From Novosphingobium colocasiae (GTDB taxonomy: Bacteria; Pseudomonadota; Alphaproteobacteria; Sphingomonadales; Sphingomonadaceae): a DNA stretch of 64,000 nucleotides. Of this stretch, positions 40,984 to 49,740 are shown piece by piece. The notes below the pieces were generated by a model that did not search any database, was not told the DNA's origin, and saw only the letters and a list, made by a program, of their open reading frames with translations. Location of the stretch: the NCBI RefSeq assembly GCF_014652555.1, contig NZ_BMZA01000002.1, forward strand, positions 1-64,000. The letters are read 5' to 3'. The translations under genes and the position numbers were made by a program. Positions within the stretch are counted from its first letter, which is position 1, and each line of letters begins with the position of its first letter.

Positions 40984-42162
40984 CTACTCGACGGCGTCGT
41001 CCACCCGCGTCATCTTGAGCTTGCCGTTCTCCACCGCGAAGGCCAGCTTGCCTTCCACCAGGTCGAGCGCGTCCTTGCCGAATACGCCGAAGCGCCAGCC
41101 TTCGAGCACCGCGAGGTTCTTGCGCACCCCGGCCGCCAGCAGTTCGAGATCGTCAGTGCGGGCCAGCAGGCGGGCGGCGGCGTCGATCTCGCGGGCGCGG
41201 ATCTTGAGCAGCAGCTTGAGGAGGTCCGCCACCAGCGATCCTTCCTTGCCCAGCGGCGCTCCGCGCGGCGCGCGGGGGGGCAGTTCGTCTTCGGACAGCG
41301 GCTCGGCGGTGGTGATCGCGGTCATCAGCCGGCGGCCGATCTCGTTGTCCTTCCACCCTTGCGAAAGCCCGCGCACTTTGGCGAGATCGGCCTGCTGGCG
41401 GGGCGGGTGGCTGGCCAGATCGGCCAGTGTCTCGTCGCGGGCGATGCGGCCGCGCGGCAGGTTTTTGCCTTGCGCTTCGATCTCGCGCCACTCGGCGATG
41501 GCTTTCAGCCGGCCGAGCACGGCCGGGTTGCGCCCGGATGCCTTGATCCTCTTCCACACCTGGCCGGGATCGTTGCGGTAGTTTTCCGGATCGGCCAGCT
41601 TTTCCATTTCCTGATCCAGCCACTCGCCGCGCCCGGTCTTCATCAGGCGCTTGAGGATCTTCGGGAAAATCTTGGCAAGATGGGTAACATCGCCGATGGC
41701 GTATTCGATCTGCCGATCGGTCAGCGGGCGGCGCGACCAGTCGGTAAACCGCGCGCCCTTGTCGATCGTCAGGCCCAGCCAGCTTTCGACAAGGTTCGAA
41801 TAGCCGATCTGCTCCGACTGGCTGATCGCCATCATCGCGATCTGCGTATCGAAGATCGGGTGCGGGGTGCGGCCGGTGGCGTTGAACACTATTTCCACGT
41901 CCTGCCCGCCGGCATGAAAAACCTTCAGCACATCCTCGTTATCGACCAAAAGGTCGTACAACGGGGTCATGTCGAGACCCGGGGCCATCGGATCGACAGC
42001 GGCCGCTTCCTCGGTATTGGCGATCTGCACGAGGCACAGTTCGGGCCAATACGTGTTCTCGCGCATGAACTCGGTATCGACGGTCACGAATTCGGATTTC
42101 GCGAGACGCGCGCACAAGTCGGCCAAGTCTTCGGTTTTGGTAATAAGCGGGTGAATATGCAT
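40984..42162 (-). CDS. rnd: Ribonuclease D
   Basis: 3'-5' exoribonuclease for tRNA maturation. The 392-residue protein has the DEDD nuclease motifs: VTVDTEFMREN, VFHAGGQDVEIVF and the final YAIGDVTHLAKIF with Tyr and Asp. An HRDC-like region (about residues 210-290) follows, then a C-terminal helical part. Length and motifs are normal for an alphaproteobacterial RNase D, so the call is firm. Confidence 0.95.
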   Translation of the reverse strand: MHIHPLITKTEDLADLCARLAKSEFVTVDTEFMRENTYWPELCLVQIANTEEAAAVDPMAPGLDMTPLYDLLVDNEDVLKVFHAGGQDVEIVFNATGRTPHPIFDTQIAMMAISQSEQIGYSNLVESWLGLTIDKGARFTDWSRRPLTDRQIEYAIGDVTHLAKIFPKILKRLMKTGRGEWLDQEMEKLADPENYRNDPGQVWKRIKASGRNPAVLGRLKAIAEWREIEAQGKNLPRGRIARDETLADLASHPPRQQADLAKVRGLSQGWKDNEIGRRLMTAITTAEPLSEDELPPRAPRGAPLGKEGSLVADLLKLLLKIRAREIDAAARLLARTDDLELLAAGVRKNLAVLEGWRFGVFGKDALDLVEGKLAFAVENGKLKMTRVDDAVE

Positions 42163-42245
42163 GGCCGCTCGCGTTACGCCGTTAATGGGGCGCGATCAAC
42201 GGCGCTGACGCCGGTTTGCGCGGATAGCTGGCTGCCGGGGGCTAT

Positions 42246-42533
42246 TTAGCGCCGGACCAGAGAGTCCCGGATCTTTGCGGTGATCCGCTGCAGCAGGCTT
42301 TGCGGCGGCTGGGGTTCCTCCGCCAGGCTCTCGGGCGTGATGAGACGGCGGCGCAGTTCGGCACCGGACGGATGCAGGCCGTGGCCCGGATCGGCATAGT
42401 CTGACCAGCCTAGGTCCATTTCCATTTCGAGCATATGGTCGTGCGGCGCGGAGACGTCCTCTGCCGGGCCGACCGGAAAATCACGGTCCGGCGGCACATC
42501 GCCCGGCCCGGTATCAACGCTGTTCGCGTTCAT
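42246..42533 (-). CDS. Conserved-looking hypothetical protein
   Basis: A 95-residue acidic soluble protein, no known domain. The middle (MLEMEMDLGWSDYADPGHGLHPSGAELRRRL) looks constrained, and the tail SLLQRITAKIRDSLVRR is basic and helical. AAGGAG lies 8 bases before ATG 42533, a strong ribosome site, so the gene is probably real. It lies between rnd (same strand) and aspS (divergent). Function unknown. Confidence 0.6.
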   Translation of the reverse strand: MNANSVDTGPGDVPPDRDFPVGPAEDVSAPHDHMLEMEMDLGWSDYADPGHGLHPSGAELRRRLITPESLAEEPQPPQSLLQRITAKIRDSLVRR

Positions 42534-42749
42534 CTTGCAACTCCTTGCAGCACCCTCCCGGGTGTTGCTGCAATCGTTTGATAGCATTCCTCTGGTTTAT
42601 GCAAGGTTACGCAAGCGGTCTCTTTGTCGCATGGCAAGGCCACGCTGCCGCCGCGTCGCCCGCGGCAATGTCCATCTGGCAATCTGTCGGTCGCCGGGCT
42701 AGGGGCTCGGCTTGACTGTTCATCACCAGCGAAGAAGCGCGACCACGCC

Positions 42750-44540
42750 ATGACCCATCCCTATCGCTCCCACACTTGCGGTGCCCTGACTTCTGCCGAG
42801 GTCGGCGAGACCGTGCGCCTTTCGGGCTGGGTTCATCGCAAGCGCGATCATGGCGGGGTGCTGTTCGTCGATCTGCGCGATCACTACGGGCTGACCCAGG
42901 TGGTGTGCGACGGTGATAGCGCCGCGTTCGGCACGCTCGATTCGCTGCGGCTGGAATCGGTGGTCACGATCGAAGGCACGGTGAAGGCGCGCACCGAGGC
43001 GACGGTGAACCCGAACCTGTCCACCGGCGCGATCGAAGTCTATGCCCGCGCCGCGACGGTGCTGTCCAAGGCCGAGGAACTGCCGATGCCGGTGGCGGGC
43101 GAGCAGGAGTATCCCGAAGACATCCGCCTGCGCTACCGCTTCCTCGATCTGCGACGCGAGACGTTGCACGCCAACATCGTCAAACGCACCCGGATCATCC
43201 GCGATATCCGTAACCGCATGGAAGATATCGGCTTCACCGAATATTCGACGCCGATCCTCACTGCTTCCAGCCCCGAAGGCGCGCGCGACTTTCTGGTGCC
43301 GAGCCGCATCCATGCCGGCAAGTTCTATGCGCTGCCGCAAGCGCCGCAGCAGTACAAGCAGCTCCTGATGGTGGCCGGGTTCGATCGCTATTTCCAGATC
43401 GCCCCATGCTTCCGCGACGAAGACCCGCGCGCCGACCGCCTGCCCGGCGAATTCTACCAGCTCGATCTGGAGATGAGCTTCGTCACTCAGGAAGAAATCT
43501 GGGAAACGATGGAGCCGGTAATCCAGGGCGTCTTCGCCCAGTTCGCCGGTGACAAGCCGGTGACCCCGGCGGGCAGCTTCCGCCGCATTCCCCACGCGCA
43601 GTCCATGCTTGATTACGGTTCGGACAAGCCGGACCTGCGCAACCCGCTGATCATCAAGGATGTGACCGCGCACTTCGAAGGTTCGGGCTTCGGCATCTTC
43701 GCCGGCATCGTCGGGAATGGCGGGACGATCCGCGCGATCCCGGCACCGGGCGCGGGCGCGGGCAGCCGCAAGTTCTTCGATGAAATGAACAACTGGGCGC
43801 GCGGCGAGGGCTTTTCGGGCCTCGGCTACATCAACATCAAGGACGGCGTCCCCGGCGGCCCGATCGCCAAGAACCATGGCGACGAACAGACGGCGGCGCT
43901 GATCGCCGCGCTGGGTCTTGGTCCGAACGACGGCGTGTTCTTCGCCGCGGGCAAGGAAGAGCAGGCGGCGAAGCTCGCGGGCCTCGCGCGCACCCGTGTC
44001 GGCGAACAGCTTGACCTGATCGACAAGGACCGTTTCGAGCTGGCCTGGATCGTCGATTTCCCGTTCTTTGAATGGGACGAGGAAAACAAGAAGGTCGATT
44101 TCGCGCACAACCCCTTCTCGATGCCGCAGGGCGGGATGGAAGCGCTGGCCGGGCAGGACCCGCTGAGCATCAAGGCTTTCCAGTACGATCTCGTCTGCAA
44201 CGGCTTCGAGATCGCCTCGGGCTCGATCCGCAACCAGCACCCCGATCTGATGGTCGCCGCGTTCGAAAAGGTCGGCCTGTCCCAACAGGATGTGGAAGAC
44301 CGCTTCGGCGGCCTGTACCGCGCCTTCCAGTACGGTGCCCCGCCGCATGGCGGCATGGCGGCCGGTATCGATCGCATCGTGATGCTGCTGTGCGGGGCGC
44401 AGAACCTGCGCGAAATCACGCTGTTCCCGATGAACCAGCGCGCGGAAGACCTGCTGATGGCCGCGCCGAGCCCGGCCGAGCCCAAGCAGTTGCGCGAACT
44501 TCACCTGCGCGTGGTGGAGCCGCAAAAGCAGGGCGCCTGA
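42750..44540 (+). CDS. aspS: Aspartate--tRNA ligase
   Basis: Class II aminoacyl-tRNA synthetase, 596 residues. N-terminal OB-fold anticodon domain ([21 protein letters not shown]), then the catalytic core with motif 2 [19 protein letters not shown] and motif 3 [14 protein letters not shown]. The bacterial GAD insertion lies between about residues 300 and 420. ATG 42750 gives the expected [11 protein letters not shown] start. Whether it also charges tRNA-Asn cannot be judged here. Confidence 0.96.
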   Translation: MTHPYRSHTCGALTSAEVGETVRLSGWVHRKRDHGGVLFVDLRDHYGLTQVVCDGDSAAFGTLDSLRLESVVTIEGTVKARTEATVNPNLSTGAIEVYARAATVLSKAEELPMPVAGEQEYPEDIRLRYRFLDLRRETLHANIVKRTRIIRDIRNRMEDIGFTEYSTPILTASSPEGARDFLVPSRIHAGKFYALPQAPQQYKQLLMVAGFDRYFQIAPCFRDEDPRADRLPGEFYQLDLEMSFVTQEEIWETMEPVIQGVFAQFAGDKPVTPAGSFRRIPHAQSMLDYGSDKPDLRNPLIIKDVTAHFEGSGFGIFAGIVGNGGTIRAIPAPGAGAGSRKFFDEMNNWARGEGFSGLGYINIKDGVPGGPIAKNHGDEQTAALIAALGLGPNDGVFFAAGKEEQAAKLAGLARTRVGEQLDLIDKDRFELAWIVDFPFFEWDEENKKVDFAHNPFSMPQGGMEALAGQDPLSIKAFQYDLVCNGFEIASGSIRNQHPDLMVAAFEKVGLSQQDVEDRFGGLYRAFQYGAPPHGGMAAGIDRIVMLLCGAQNLREITLFPMNQRAEDLLMAAPSPAEPKQLRELHLRVVEPQKQGA

Positions 44541-44634
44541 TGATCCCTGTCTGCCGGCAATAAACGGGCAGGGCGGCAAGTGGCGAGCGTGGCTGCGCGT
44601 TCGACGGTCAAATAGTACGGAAGAGGCCCTGACC

Positions 44635-45054
44635 ATGCAGCAGCAAATATCGCTTATCACTCTGGGCGTGGCCGATGTGGCGCGGGCCAGGGCGTTCTAT
44701 CGCGACGGTTTCGGCTGGGAGCCCGTCTTTGAAATGGACGACATCGCCTTCTTCCAGATGAACGGGCTGGTGTTCGGGCTCTGGGAAAAGGCGCAGCTTG
44801 AGGGGGACATGCAACGCCCCTGCGCGGCGGCGGGCAGTTTCGCGCTGGCGCACAATGTCGGGAGCGCGGCTGAAGTGGACTCGGTGATCGCCCGTCTGGT
44901 GGCAGCCGGTGCCACCCTGTTGCGACCCGCCGATGCGCCGCCGCACGGTGGTTATCGCGGTTATATCGCCGATCCGGACGGCAACGCCTGGGAGATCGCG
45001 TGGAACCCCGCCTGGACGGTGGACGAAAGCGGCCACGTTTCGTTCGCCGTCTGA
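44635..45054 (+). CDS. VOC family protein (glyoxalase-like)
   Basis: A 139-residue vicinal-oxygen-chelate fold protein. The two beta-alpha-beta-beta-beta modules are visible: ISLITLGVADVARARAFYRD at the start and GYRGYIADPDGNAWEIAWNP near the end, the latter with the usual glutamate metal ligand. Members include dioxygenases, lyases and binding proteins, so the activity is undefined. It stands alone between aspS and acpP. Confidence 0.88.
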   Translation: MQQQISLITLGVADVARARAFYRDGFGWEPVFEMDDIAFFQMNGLVFGLWEKAQLEGDMQRPCAAAGSFALAHNVGSAAEVDSVIARLVAAGATLLRPADAPPHGGYRGYIADPDGNAWEIAWNPAWTVDESGHVSFAV

Positions 45055-45155
45055 GCCGTTTGCATCCTAACTGTGTCGAGCCACTTGCCAGCGCGCGCGC
45101 CAGTCATTAGGGCGGCTGGCGAGATACCATCCTCCGCTTATGAAGGGGTCAAAGA

Positions 45156-45392
45156 ATGAGCGATACCGCCGATCGGGTTAAGAAGATCGTTGTCGAGCAC
45201 CTGGGTGTGGAAGCCGACAAGGTCACCGAAGAAGCAAGCTTCATCGACGATCTGGGTGCGGACTCGCTCGACATCGTCGAGCTGGTCATGGCCTTCGAGG
45301 AAGAATTCGGCGTCGAGATTCCCGACGATGCCGCCGAGAAGATCAGCACGGTTTCCGATGCCATCAAGTACATCGAGGAAAACAAGGGCTGA
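45156..45392 (+). CDS. acpP: Acyl carrier protein
   Basis: Carries growing acyl chains on a phosphopantetheine arm. The 78-residue acidic protein has the attachment serine S37 in [18 protein letters not shown] lies about 8 bases before ATG 45156. It is followed by fabF, its partner in chain elongation, as in many bacteria; fabZ lies elsewhere in the window. A hairpin between acpP and fabF may set the expression ratio. Confidence 0.97.
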   Translation: MSDTADRVKKIVVEHLGVEADKVTEEASFIDDLGADSLDIVELVMAFEEEFGVEIPDDAAEKISTVSDAIKYIEENKG

Positions 45393-45479
45393 GCCGTCTC
45401 GCCGGACGGGAGAGCGCAGTGTCTCGTGGCATCCTTGCCGCTGCTGCGCCCCGGTCCGGACCAGAAGACACCCTACCCG

Positions 45480-45507
45480 CAGGCTCGCCCTTACAGGGTT
45501 GAGCCTG
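45480..45507 (+). terminator. Hairpin between acpP and fabF (possible attenuator)
   Basis: Stem CAGGCTC (45480-45486) and GAGCCTG (45501-45507), 14-base loop with inner pairing, followed by TTGGCTTTT. Located between the highly expressed acpP and fabF, where partial termination would be expected. Confidence 0.5.
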
Positions 45508-45558
45508 TTGGCTTTTCGGCCATATGGCTTTTTGCCCATGGCTATGCGGAGAGTGTGA

Positions 45559-46821
45559 ATGCGTCGCGTCGTCGTCACCGGACTTGGACTTGTCACCCCG
45601 CTCGGGGCTGATGTGGAAACCACCTGGGCCAACATCCTTGCCGGCAAGTCCGGCGCGGGGCCCATCACCAAGTTCGACGCTTCGAACCAGAAGTGCCGCA
45701 TCGCCTGCGAAGTGAAACCCGCCGATCACGAATACGGCTTCGATGCCAACCAGCGGGTGGACCACAAGGTCCAGCGCCAGGTCGATCCGTTCATCGTCTT
45801 CGGTATCGATGCCGCCGGCCAGGCCATCGAGGATGCCGGCCTCGAAAACATGGACGAAGCGATGCGCCTGCGCGCCGGCTGCTCGATCGGCTCGGGCATC
45901 GGCGGGCTTCCCGGCATCGAAAGCGAATCGCTGGTCCTGGCAGAAAAGGGCCCGGGTCGCGTCAGCCCGCACTTCGTGCACGGTCGCCTCATCAATCTCA
46001 TTTCCGGGCAGGTCTCGATCAAGTACGGCCTGATGGGCCCGAACCACGCGGTTGTGACGGCTTGCTCCACCGGCGCGCACTCGATCGGCGATGCCGCGCG
46101 GATGATCCGCGACGATGATGCCGACATCATGCTGGCAGGCGGCGCGGAATCGACCATCTGCCCGATCGGCATCGCCGGCTTCGCGCAGGCCCGCGCGCTA
46201 TCGACCGCATTCAACGACGAGCCGACCCGCGCCAGCCGCCCTTACGATCAGGCCCGCGACGGCTTCGTGATGGGCGAAGGTGCGGGCGTCGTGGTCCTTG
46301 AGGAATACGAGCACGCCAAGGCGCGCGGTGCCAAGATCTATGCCGAAGTGGTGGGCTATGGCCTGTCGGGCGATGCCTATCACGTCACCGCGCCGCACCC
46401 CGAAGGCTCGGGCGCGTTCCGCTCGATGGAGATGGCGCTGCGCAAGGCCGGCCTCGCCCCCGCCGATATCGACTATATCAACGCGCACGGCACCTCGACC
46501 CCGCTGGGCGACGAGCTGGAACTGGGCGCGGTGCGTCGCCTGTTCGGCGATGCCATCGAAACCGTCTCGATGAGCAGCACCAAATCGGCCATCGGCCACT
46601 TGCTCGGCGGTGCCGGCGCGGTCGAATCGATCTTCTGCATTCTTGCCCTGCGCGATCAGATCGTGCCGCCCACGCTCAACCTCGATAATCCGAGCGATAG
46701 CTGCCAGGGCGTCGATCTGGTGCCCTACACCGCCAAGAAGCGCGAAGTGCGCGCGGTGCTCAACAACAGCTTCGGGTTTGGCGGCACGAACGCCAGCCTG
46801 GTCATGAAGAAGATCGACTGA
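45559..46821 (+). CDS. fabF: Beta-ketoacyl-ACP synthase II
   Basis: Condensing enzyme of fatty acid elongation, 420 residues. The catalytic triad is C169 (VVTACSTGAHSIGDA), H310 (INAHGTSTPLGD) and H347 (KSAIGHLLGGAGAV). The N-terminal RRVVVTGLGLVTPLG is the family opening. It follows acpP and precedes mltG by 13 bases, the familiar acpP-fabF-mltG order. Confidence 0.96.
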   Translation: MRRVVVTGLGLVTPLGADVETTWANILAGKSGAGPITKFDASNQKCRIACEVKPADHEYGFDANQRVDHKVQRQVDPFIVFGIDAAGQAIEDAGLENMDEAMRLRAGCSIGSGIGGLPGIESESLVLAEKGPGRVSPHFVHGRLINLISGQVSIKYGLMGPNHAVVTACSTGAHSIGDAARMIRDDDADIMLAGGAESTICPIGIAGFAQARALSTAFNDEPTRASRPYDQARDGFVMGEGAGVVVLEEYEHAKARGAKIYAEVVGYGLSGDAYHVTAPHPEGSGAFRSMEMALRKAGLAPADIDYINAHGTSTPLGDELELGAVRRLFGDAIETVSMSSTKSAIGHLLGGAGAVESIFCILALRDQIVPPTLNLDNPSDSCQGVDLVPYTAKKREVRAVLNNSFGFGGTNASLVMKKID

Positions 46822-46834
46822 GGCCCGCCGGCCG

Positions 46835-47809
46835 ATGATCCGCTGGCGTGGGTGGCTGGTGCCGGCCGCCGTTGCCGTGGCCCTGTTGCTGGGCGTTGGG
46901 GCGCTGCTGTCCGGCTGGTACGGCTCTGGCCCGCTGGCGAAGGACGTGACCTTTATCGTGCCCAATGGTGCCAGCCTGGGCACCGTGGCGCAGCGCCTTG
47001 AAGACAAGGGCATCGTACCCTCGGCGCAAGGCTTTTCGCTGCGCGCGCGGGTGTTCGGCGGCGGCGGGGCGATCAAGGCAGGTGAATTCGCCATCCCCGC
47101 CCATGCCAGCGCCGCGCGGGTGCTGTCGATCATCTCCAGCGACGATGTGATCCGCCGCTTCGTCACCATTCCCGAAGGCATGCCTTCGATCATGGTGCAG
47201 GAAAGGCTGATGGCGCAGCCGCAGCTTACCGGTGAAGTCGCCCGCCCGGAGGAGGGCAGCGTGCTGCCGGACAGCTACGCCTTCGACAACGGCGAAAGCC
47301 GCGAGGATGTGCTGCGCCGGATGCAGGCGGCGATGAGCCGCACGGTGTCCGAACTGTGGGCCAAGCGCGGCTCCGGCCTTGCCGTCAAGACGCCGGAGGA
47401 AGCGGTGATCCTCGCTTCGATCGTGGAAAAGGAGACCGGCAAGCCGCAGGAGCGCCGGATGGTGGCCGGGCTCTATTCCAACCGGCTCAAAAAGGGCATG
47501 CTGCTGCAGGCCGATCCGACGATCATCTATCCGATCACGCTGGGCAAGCCGCTGGGCCGGCGCATCCTCCAGTCCGAGATTCAGGCGGTCAACGGTTACA
47601 ATACCTATGCGATGGTCGGCCTGCCGACCGGGCCGATCACGAACCCCGGCCGCGCCTCGATCGAAGCGGTGCTGCACCCGGCATCGACCGATGCGCTCTA
47701 CATGGTGGCCGACGGCACCGGCGGCCACGCCTTCGCGGCGACGCTGGAGGCGCATAACCGCAACGTCCAGAAATGGTTCGCCATCCGCCGCGCGCGCGGC
47801 GAGCTGTAG
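46835..47809 (+). CDS. mltG: Endolytic peptidoglycan transglycosylase MltG
   Basis: Cuts nascent glycan strands in the periplasm. The 324-residue protein has an N-terminal membrane anchor (about residues 8-28), a LysM-like region (VTFIVPNGASLGTVAQRL) and the YceG catalytic domain with E198 in LASIVEKETGKPQERRMVA and the following LQADPTIIYPI. It is coupled to fabF. The convergent membrane protein gene ends 2 bases later. Confidence 0.95.
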   Translation: MIRWRGWLVPAAVAVALLLGVGALLSGWYGSGPLAKDVTFIVPNGASLGTVAQRLEDKGIVPSAQGFSLRARVFGGGGAIKAGEFAIPAHASAARVLSIISSDDVIRRFVTIPEGMPSIMVQERLMAQPQLTGEVARPEEGSVLPDSYAFDNGESREDVLRRMQAAMSRTVSELWAKRGSGLAVKTPEEAVILASIVEKETGKPQERRMVAGLYSNRLKKGMLLQADPTIIYPITLGKPLGRRILQSEIQAVNGYNTYAMVGLPTGPITNPGRASIEAVLHPASTDALYMVADGTGGHAFAATLEAHNRNVQKWFAIRRARGEL

Positions 47810-47810
47810 C

Positions 47811-48143
47811 CTAGCGCCGCAGCGTGCCGTCCAGCGCGCGGGCGCGGGCATAGGCCAGCGACGCGGCGGTGATGGCCACGATTACCAGCGGAAAGATCCC
47901 GGTTGACGCACCCTTGCGCGCGATCAGCCCGAACCCCAGGAACGTCCAGCCGAACTGGGCAATCTCGGCCGCCAGCGACACCACGAACAGCGGCACCGCC
48001 ACCCGCCGGCCCAGCAGCAGCGCGATCGCGCCAAGCGTCCCCGCGCCCAACGCCAGGCCATAGGCACCCCACACCCAGCCCGGCATGGCGGCAAACGCTT
48101 GCGCACTGACGGGGTCGGTCTTCGCCAGTTCCGCGAGGTCCAT
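47811..48143 (-). CDS. Hypothetical four-helix membrane protein
   Basis: A 110-residue membrane protein with four hydrophobic segments (about residues 21-42, 46-60, 62-82 and 85-104), ending in a basic DGTLRR tail. Similar short proteins in sphingomonads are sometimes labelled sugar transporter, but I see nothing that supports transport. ATG 48143 was chosen because residues upstream of it (up to 48293) are not membrane-like and lie in the low-GC patch. It is convergent with mltG. Confidence 0.65.
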   Translation of the reverse strand: MDLAELAKTDPVSAQAFAAMPGWVWGAYGLALGAGTLGAIALLLGRRVAVPLFVVSLAAEIAQFGWTFLGFGLIARKGASTGIFPLVIVAITAASLAYARARALDGTLRR

Positions 48144-48237
48144 CCGTGATTGCGCCGCAAAAAAAAGGCGATTGTATAGATTGCAAACACGCGGCTCGGA
48201 AGGCATCATTCTCCCAATAGCTTGAGTCGGTGGTGAT

Positions 48238-48432
48238 ATGCCTATTTTCAATTCGAGTGCTATCAAGCGCGCAGAGTATGACGCGCCTTCCATGCGCTTG
48301 AAGCTGTGGTTTCCAGACGGTGGCCCCTACGACTTTTGCCGGGTCCCCCAGCATATATGGGACGGCCTGCTTAGTGCGAGATCCAAGGGCACATACTATA
48401 ACGATCACATTCGCGACCGCTATCAATGCTAG
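48238..48432 (+). CDS. KTSC domain protein
   Basis: A 64-residue protein that consists of a KTSC domain: SSAIKRAEYDAPSMRLKLWF, then PYDFCRVPQHIWDGLLSARSKGTYYNDHIRDRY. The domain is named for its occurrence at the C-terminus of some lysyl-tRNA synthetases and is common as a stand-alone ORF on phages and islands. Function unknown. It lies in a stretch of lower GC than the flanking core genes. Its stop codon overlaps a possible convergent small ORF by 4 bases. Confidence 0.82.
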   Translation: MPIFNSSAIKRAEYDAPSMRLKLWFPDGGPYDFCRVPQHIWDGLLSARSKGTYYNDHIRDRYQC

Positions 48433-48602
48433 TCCTCGTTCACCGTTAGCCAGCAAACACCTTTGATGGTGATCGTCTCACTGATTCCTGACGGAATGAA
48501 GCGGGCATCCACGCCAGGGCGGCCAACTAAGGCATTTTGCAACGCATAGGTAGGAACAGCCCGGAGCGTCAATTTCCAGATTGGTTCAAGCCAATTTCGC
48601 AT
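48429..48602 (-). CDS. Possible small ORF or gene remnant
   Basis: A 57-residue reverse-strand ORF from ATG 48602: MRNWLEPIWKLTLRAVPTYA, then LQNALVGRPG and a strand-rich end. It looks protein-like. The reading frame continues upstream of the ATG with equally protein-like residues (EVSFYLWYYGTA) up to a TGA inside the next gene, with no other start and no clear ribosome site. It could be a truncated gene. It lies below the usual size limit for gene calling. Confidence 0.4.
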   Translation of the reverse strand: MRNWLEPIWKLTLRAVPTYALQNALVGRPGVDARFIPSGISETITIKGVCWLTVNED

Positions 48603-48636
48603 AGCGGTGCCATAATACCACAGGTAAAATGATACC

Positions 48637-48792
48637 TCAAGAGTCTGTGGGTTTCTCCGGTGCAGGCTTGTGCTTCACCACCTTCTTCAGTCGCACTTCC
48701 CATCGGGCTTCATCTTCGTCGGCTTCAAGTTCGCGGGCAGCTTCCTTGAACTTGTCGAGTTGGGGTTGCTCGCTATTCGGCTTCTTCATCAT
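48637..48792 (-). CDS. Small hydrophilic protein, third gene of the Panacea operon
   Basis: A 51-residue charged helical protein: MMKKPNSEQPQLDKFKEAAR, ELEADEDEARWEVRLKKVVK and a Lys/Pro tail. Proteins of this pattern (DKFKEAARELE, then RLKKVVKHKP) are common as short unknown ORFs in alphaproteobacteria. Its start (ATG 48792, or 48789) overlaps the end of the 105-residue gene by 20 bases, with GAGGT just upstream, so translation is probably coupled. It is shorter than most gene callers accept. Function unknown. Confidence 0.6.
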   Translation of the reverse strand: MMKKPNSEQPQLDKFKEAARELEADEDEARWEVRLKKVVKHKPAPEKPTDS

Positions 48793-49090
48793 ATGCGACC
48801 TCAGAGAACCTCACAGCCACGATTTCCACGACCTCATCACCGATCTTGAAAAGCGACCATATGCTCGGGGTTCCTGCAAGATGATCCCCCTCTTGAACAT
48901 AAAGGCGCAAGCCATCGTGTCCGACAGAGGGAGCAAGTCCCAAGGTTCCTGCCCGTCTTGCGAGCAGCCAATGGAACGCCTGCCACGCATCTTCGAAGCG
49001 CGGGAACTTGTCCCGCGCTTCGTCTGCCGCAGTAGCGGTTTCCTCTGATTCAATGATAGTCTTAAGGCGACTGAAAAACGGAACGGTCAC
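48773..49090 (-). CDS. Unknown 105-residue protein, candidate toxin partner of Panacea
   Basis: A soluble 105-residue protein with a helical N-terminal half (RLKTIIESEETATAADEARD, RFEDAWQAFHWLLARRAG) and a strand-rich C-terminal half (HDGLRLYVQEGDHLAGTPSI, DEVVEIVAVRFSEV) ending in an acidic tail. I do not recognise a family. It starts 18 bases after the Panacea gene on the same strand. In known PanAT pairs the Panacea antitoxin lies beside a small toxin gene, so this is the toxin candidate by position only. Confidence 0.6.
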   Translation of the reverse strand: MTVPFFSRLKTIIESEETATAADEARDKFPRFEDAWQAFHWLLARRAGTLGLAPSVGHDGLRLYVQEGDHLAGTPSIWSLFKIGDEVVEIVAVRFSEVAYDEEAE

Positions 49091-49108
49091 ATTGCCCCCA
49101 AGGAGGTT

Positions 49109-49639
49109 TTAGGCTGCTAGCTTGCCAACCACCTCGTTGGCCCACGCACGAACGTCATCTGTGATGGCACCGGCCTGGGATGCGAAAATTGCGTAAAGAG
49201 GAATTTCTTCTCCCTCATCAGCCGCTTCCCATACTTGGTCATGCGACGCATCACTAATCGCTGCCGCCGTGAATCTCTCACAAATCACTTCAGCGTAACC
49301 TTTGAGAAGATCGCGGTCAGCTTCGCTGAGGCCGTGCGTGTCCGGATTCGTGCGTGAGATAAACTCGCGATACGTTTTCCGTGTTGAATAGGGAACCTCG
49401 CGCACAACGACCTTCCCTTCGCCCTCCAAATCTCGGAGGGCGGCGAGAACGTGCTTCGGCACGGGGCCAAATTTGCGCTTCAAATAGGTGTCGCCAGTGA
49501 TACTCACGCCGTTCTCGCGAAAGGCATGGCAGTCGGCAAACCACAGTATCTTGTTGAGACGGATTGCCCCCAAGCGACTCGCGTCGGGGCAATTCTCAAT
49601 CACATAATGAAGCGCCTCCTTCAGCTTTTCATGAGGCAC
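49109..49639 (-). CDS. Panacea (DUF4065, SocA-like) domain protein, probable antitoxin
   Basis: A 176-residue protein with the Panacea domain: RLGAIRLNKILWFADCHAFR, then SITGDTYLKRKFGPVPKHV and a helix-rich C-terminus. The signature LNK-x2-WFAD followed by G-x-x-Y-x-x-x-x-GPVP is that of SocA and related antitoxins, which neutralise diverse toxins and in Caulobacter act with ClpXP. It is first in a three-gene operon read toward 48637. A GAAC-N7-GAAC sequence lies 73 bases upstream and may be a LexA box. Lower GC and the adjacent transposase point to transfer. Confidence 0.85.
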   Translation of the reverse strand: MPHEKLKEALHYVIENCPDASRLGAIRLNKILWFADCHAFRENGVSITGDTYLKRKFGPVPKHVLAALRDLEGEGKVVVREVPYSTRKTYREFISRTNPDTHGLSEADRDLLKGYAEVICERFTAAAISDASHDQVWEAADEGEEIPLYAIFASQAGAITDDVRAWANEVVGKLAA

Positions 49640-49711
49640 AATCGTTCTCCATTCGTTTCAAATTTGCTCTTGACATATAGATTCTAGCTGCGTTTCACAA
49701 GCCCATTTTGA

Positions 49712-49726
49712 GAACAAATGTGGAAC
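49712..49726. promoter_or_regulatory. Possible LexA box upstream of the Panacea operon
   Basis: GAAC-AAATGTG-GAAC, an exact match to the alphaproteobacterial SOS box. It lies 73 bases before the Panacea start and 12 bases upstream of a possible -35 (TTGTGA on the reverse strand, 49700-49695). One chance match is expected in DNA of this length, so the single box is only suggestive. Confidence 0.35.
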
Positions 49727-49740
49727 GAACGGCCGAATTT

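Noticed and set aside
42723..44660. 645-residue ORF antisense to aspS
   Set aside because: Long open antisense frames are common in GC-rich genes; composition is typical shadow and aspS is certain.
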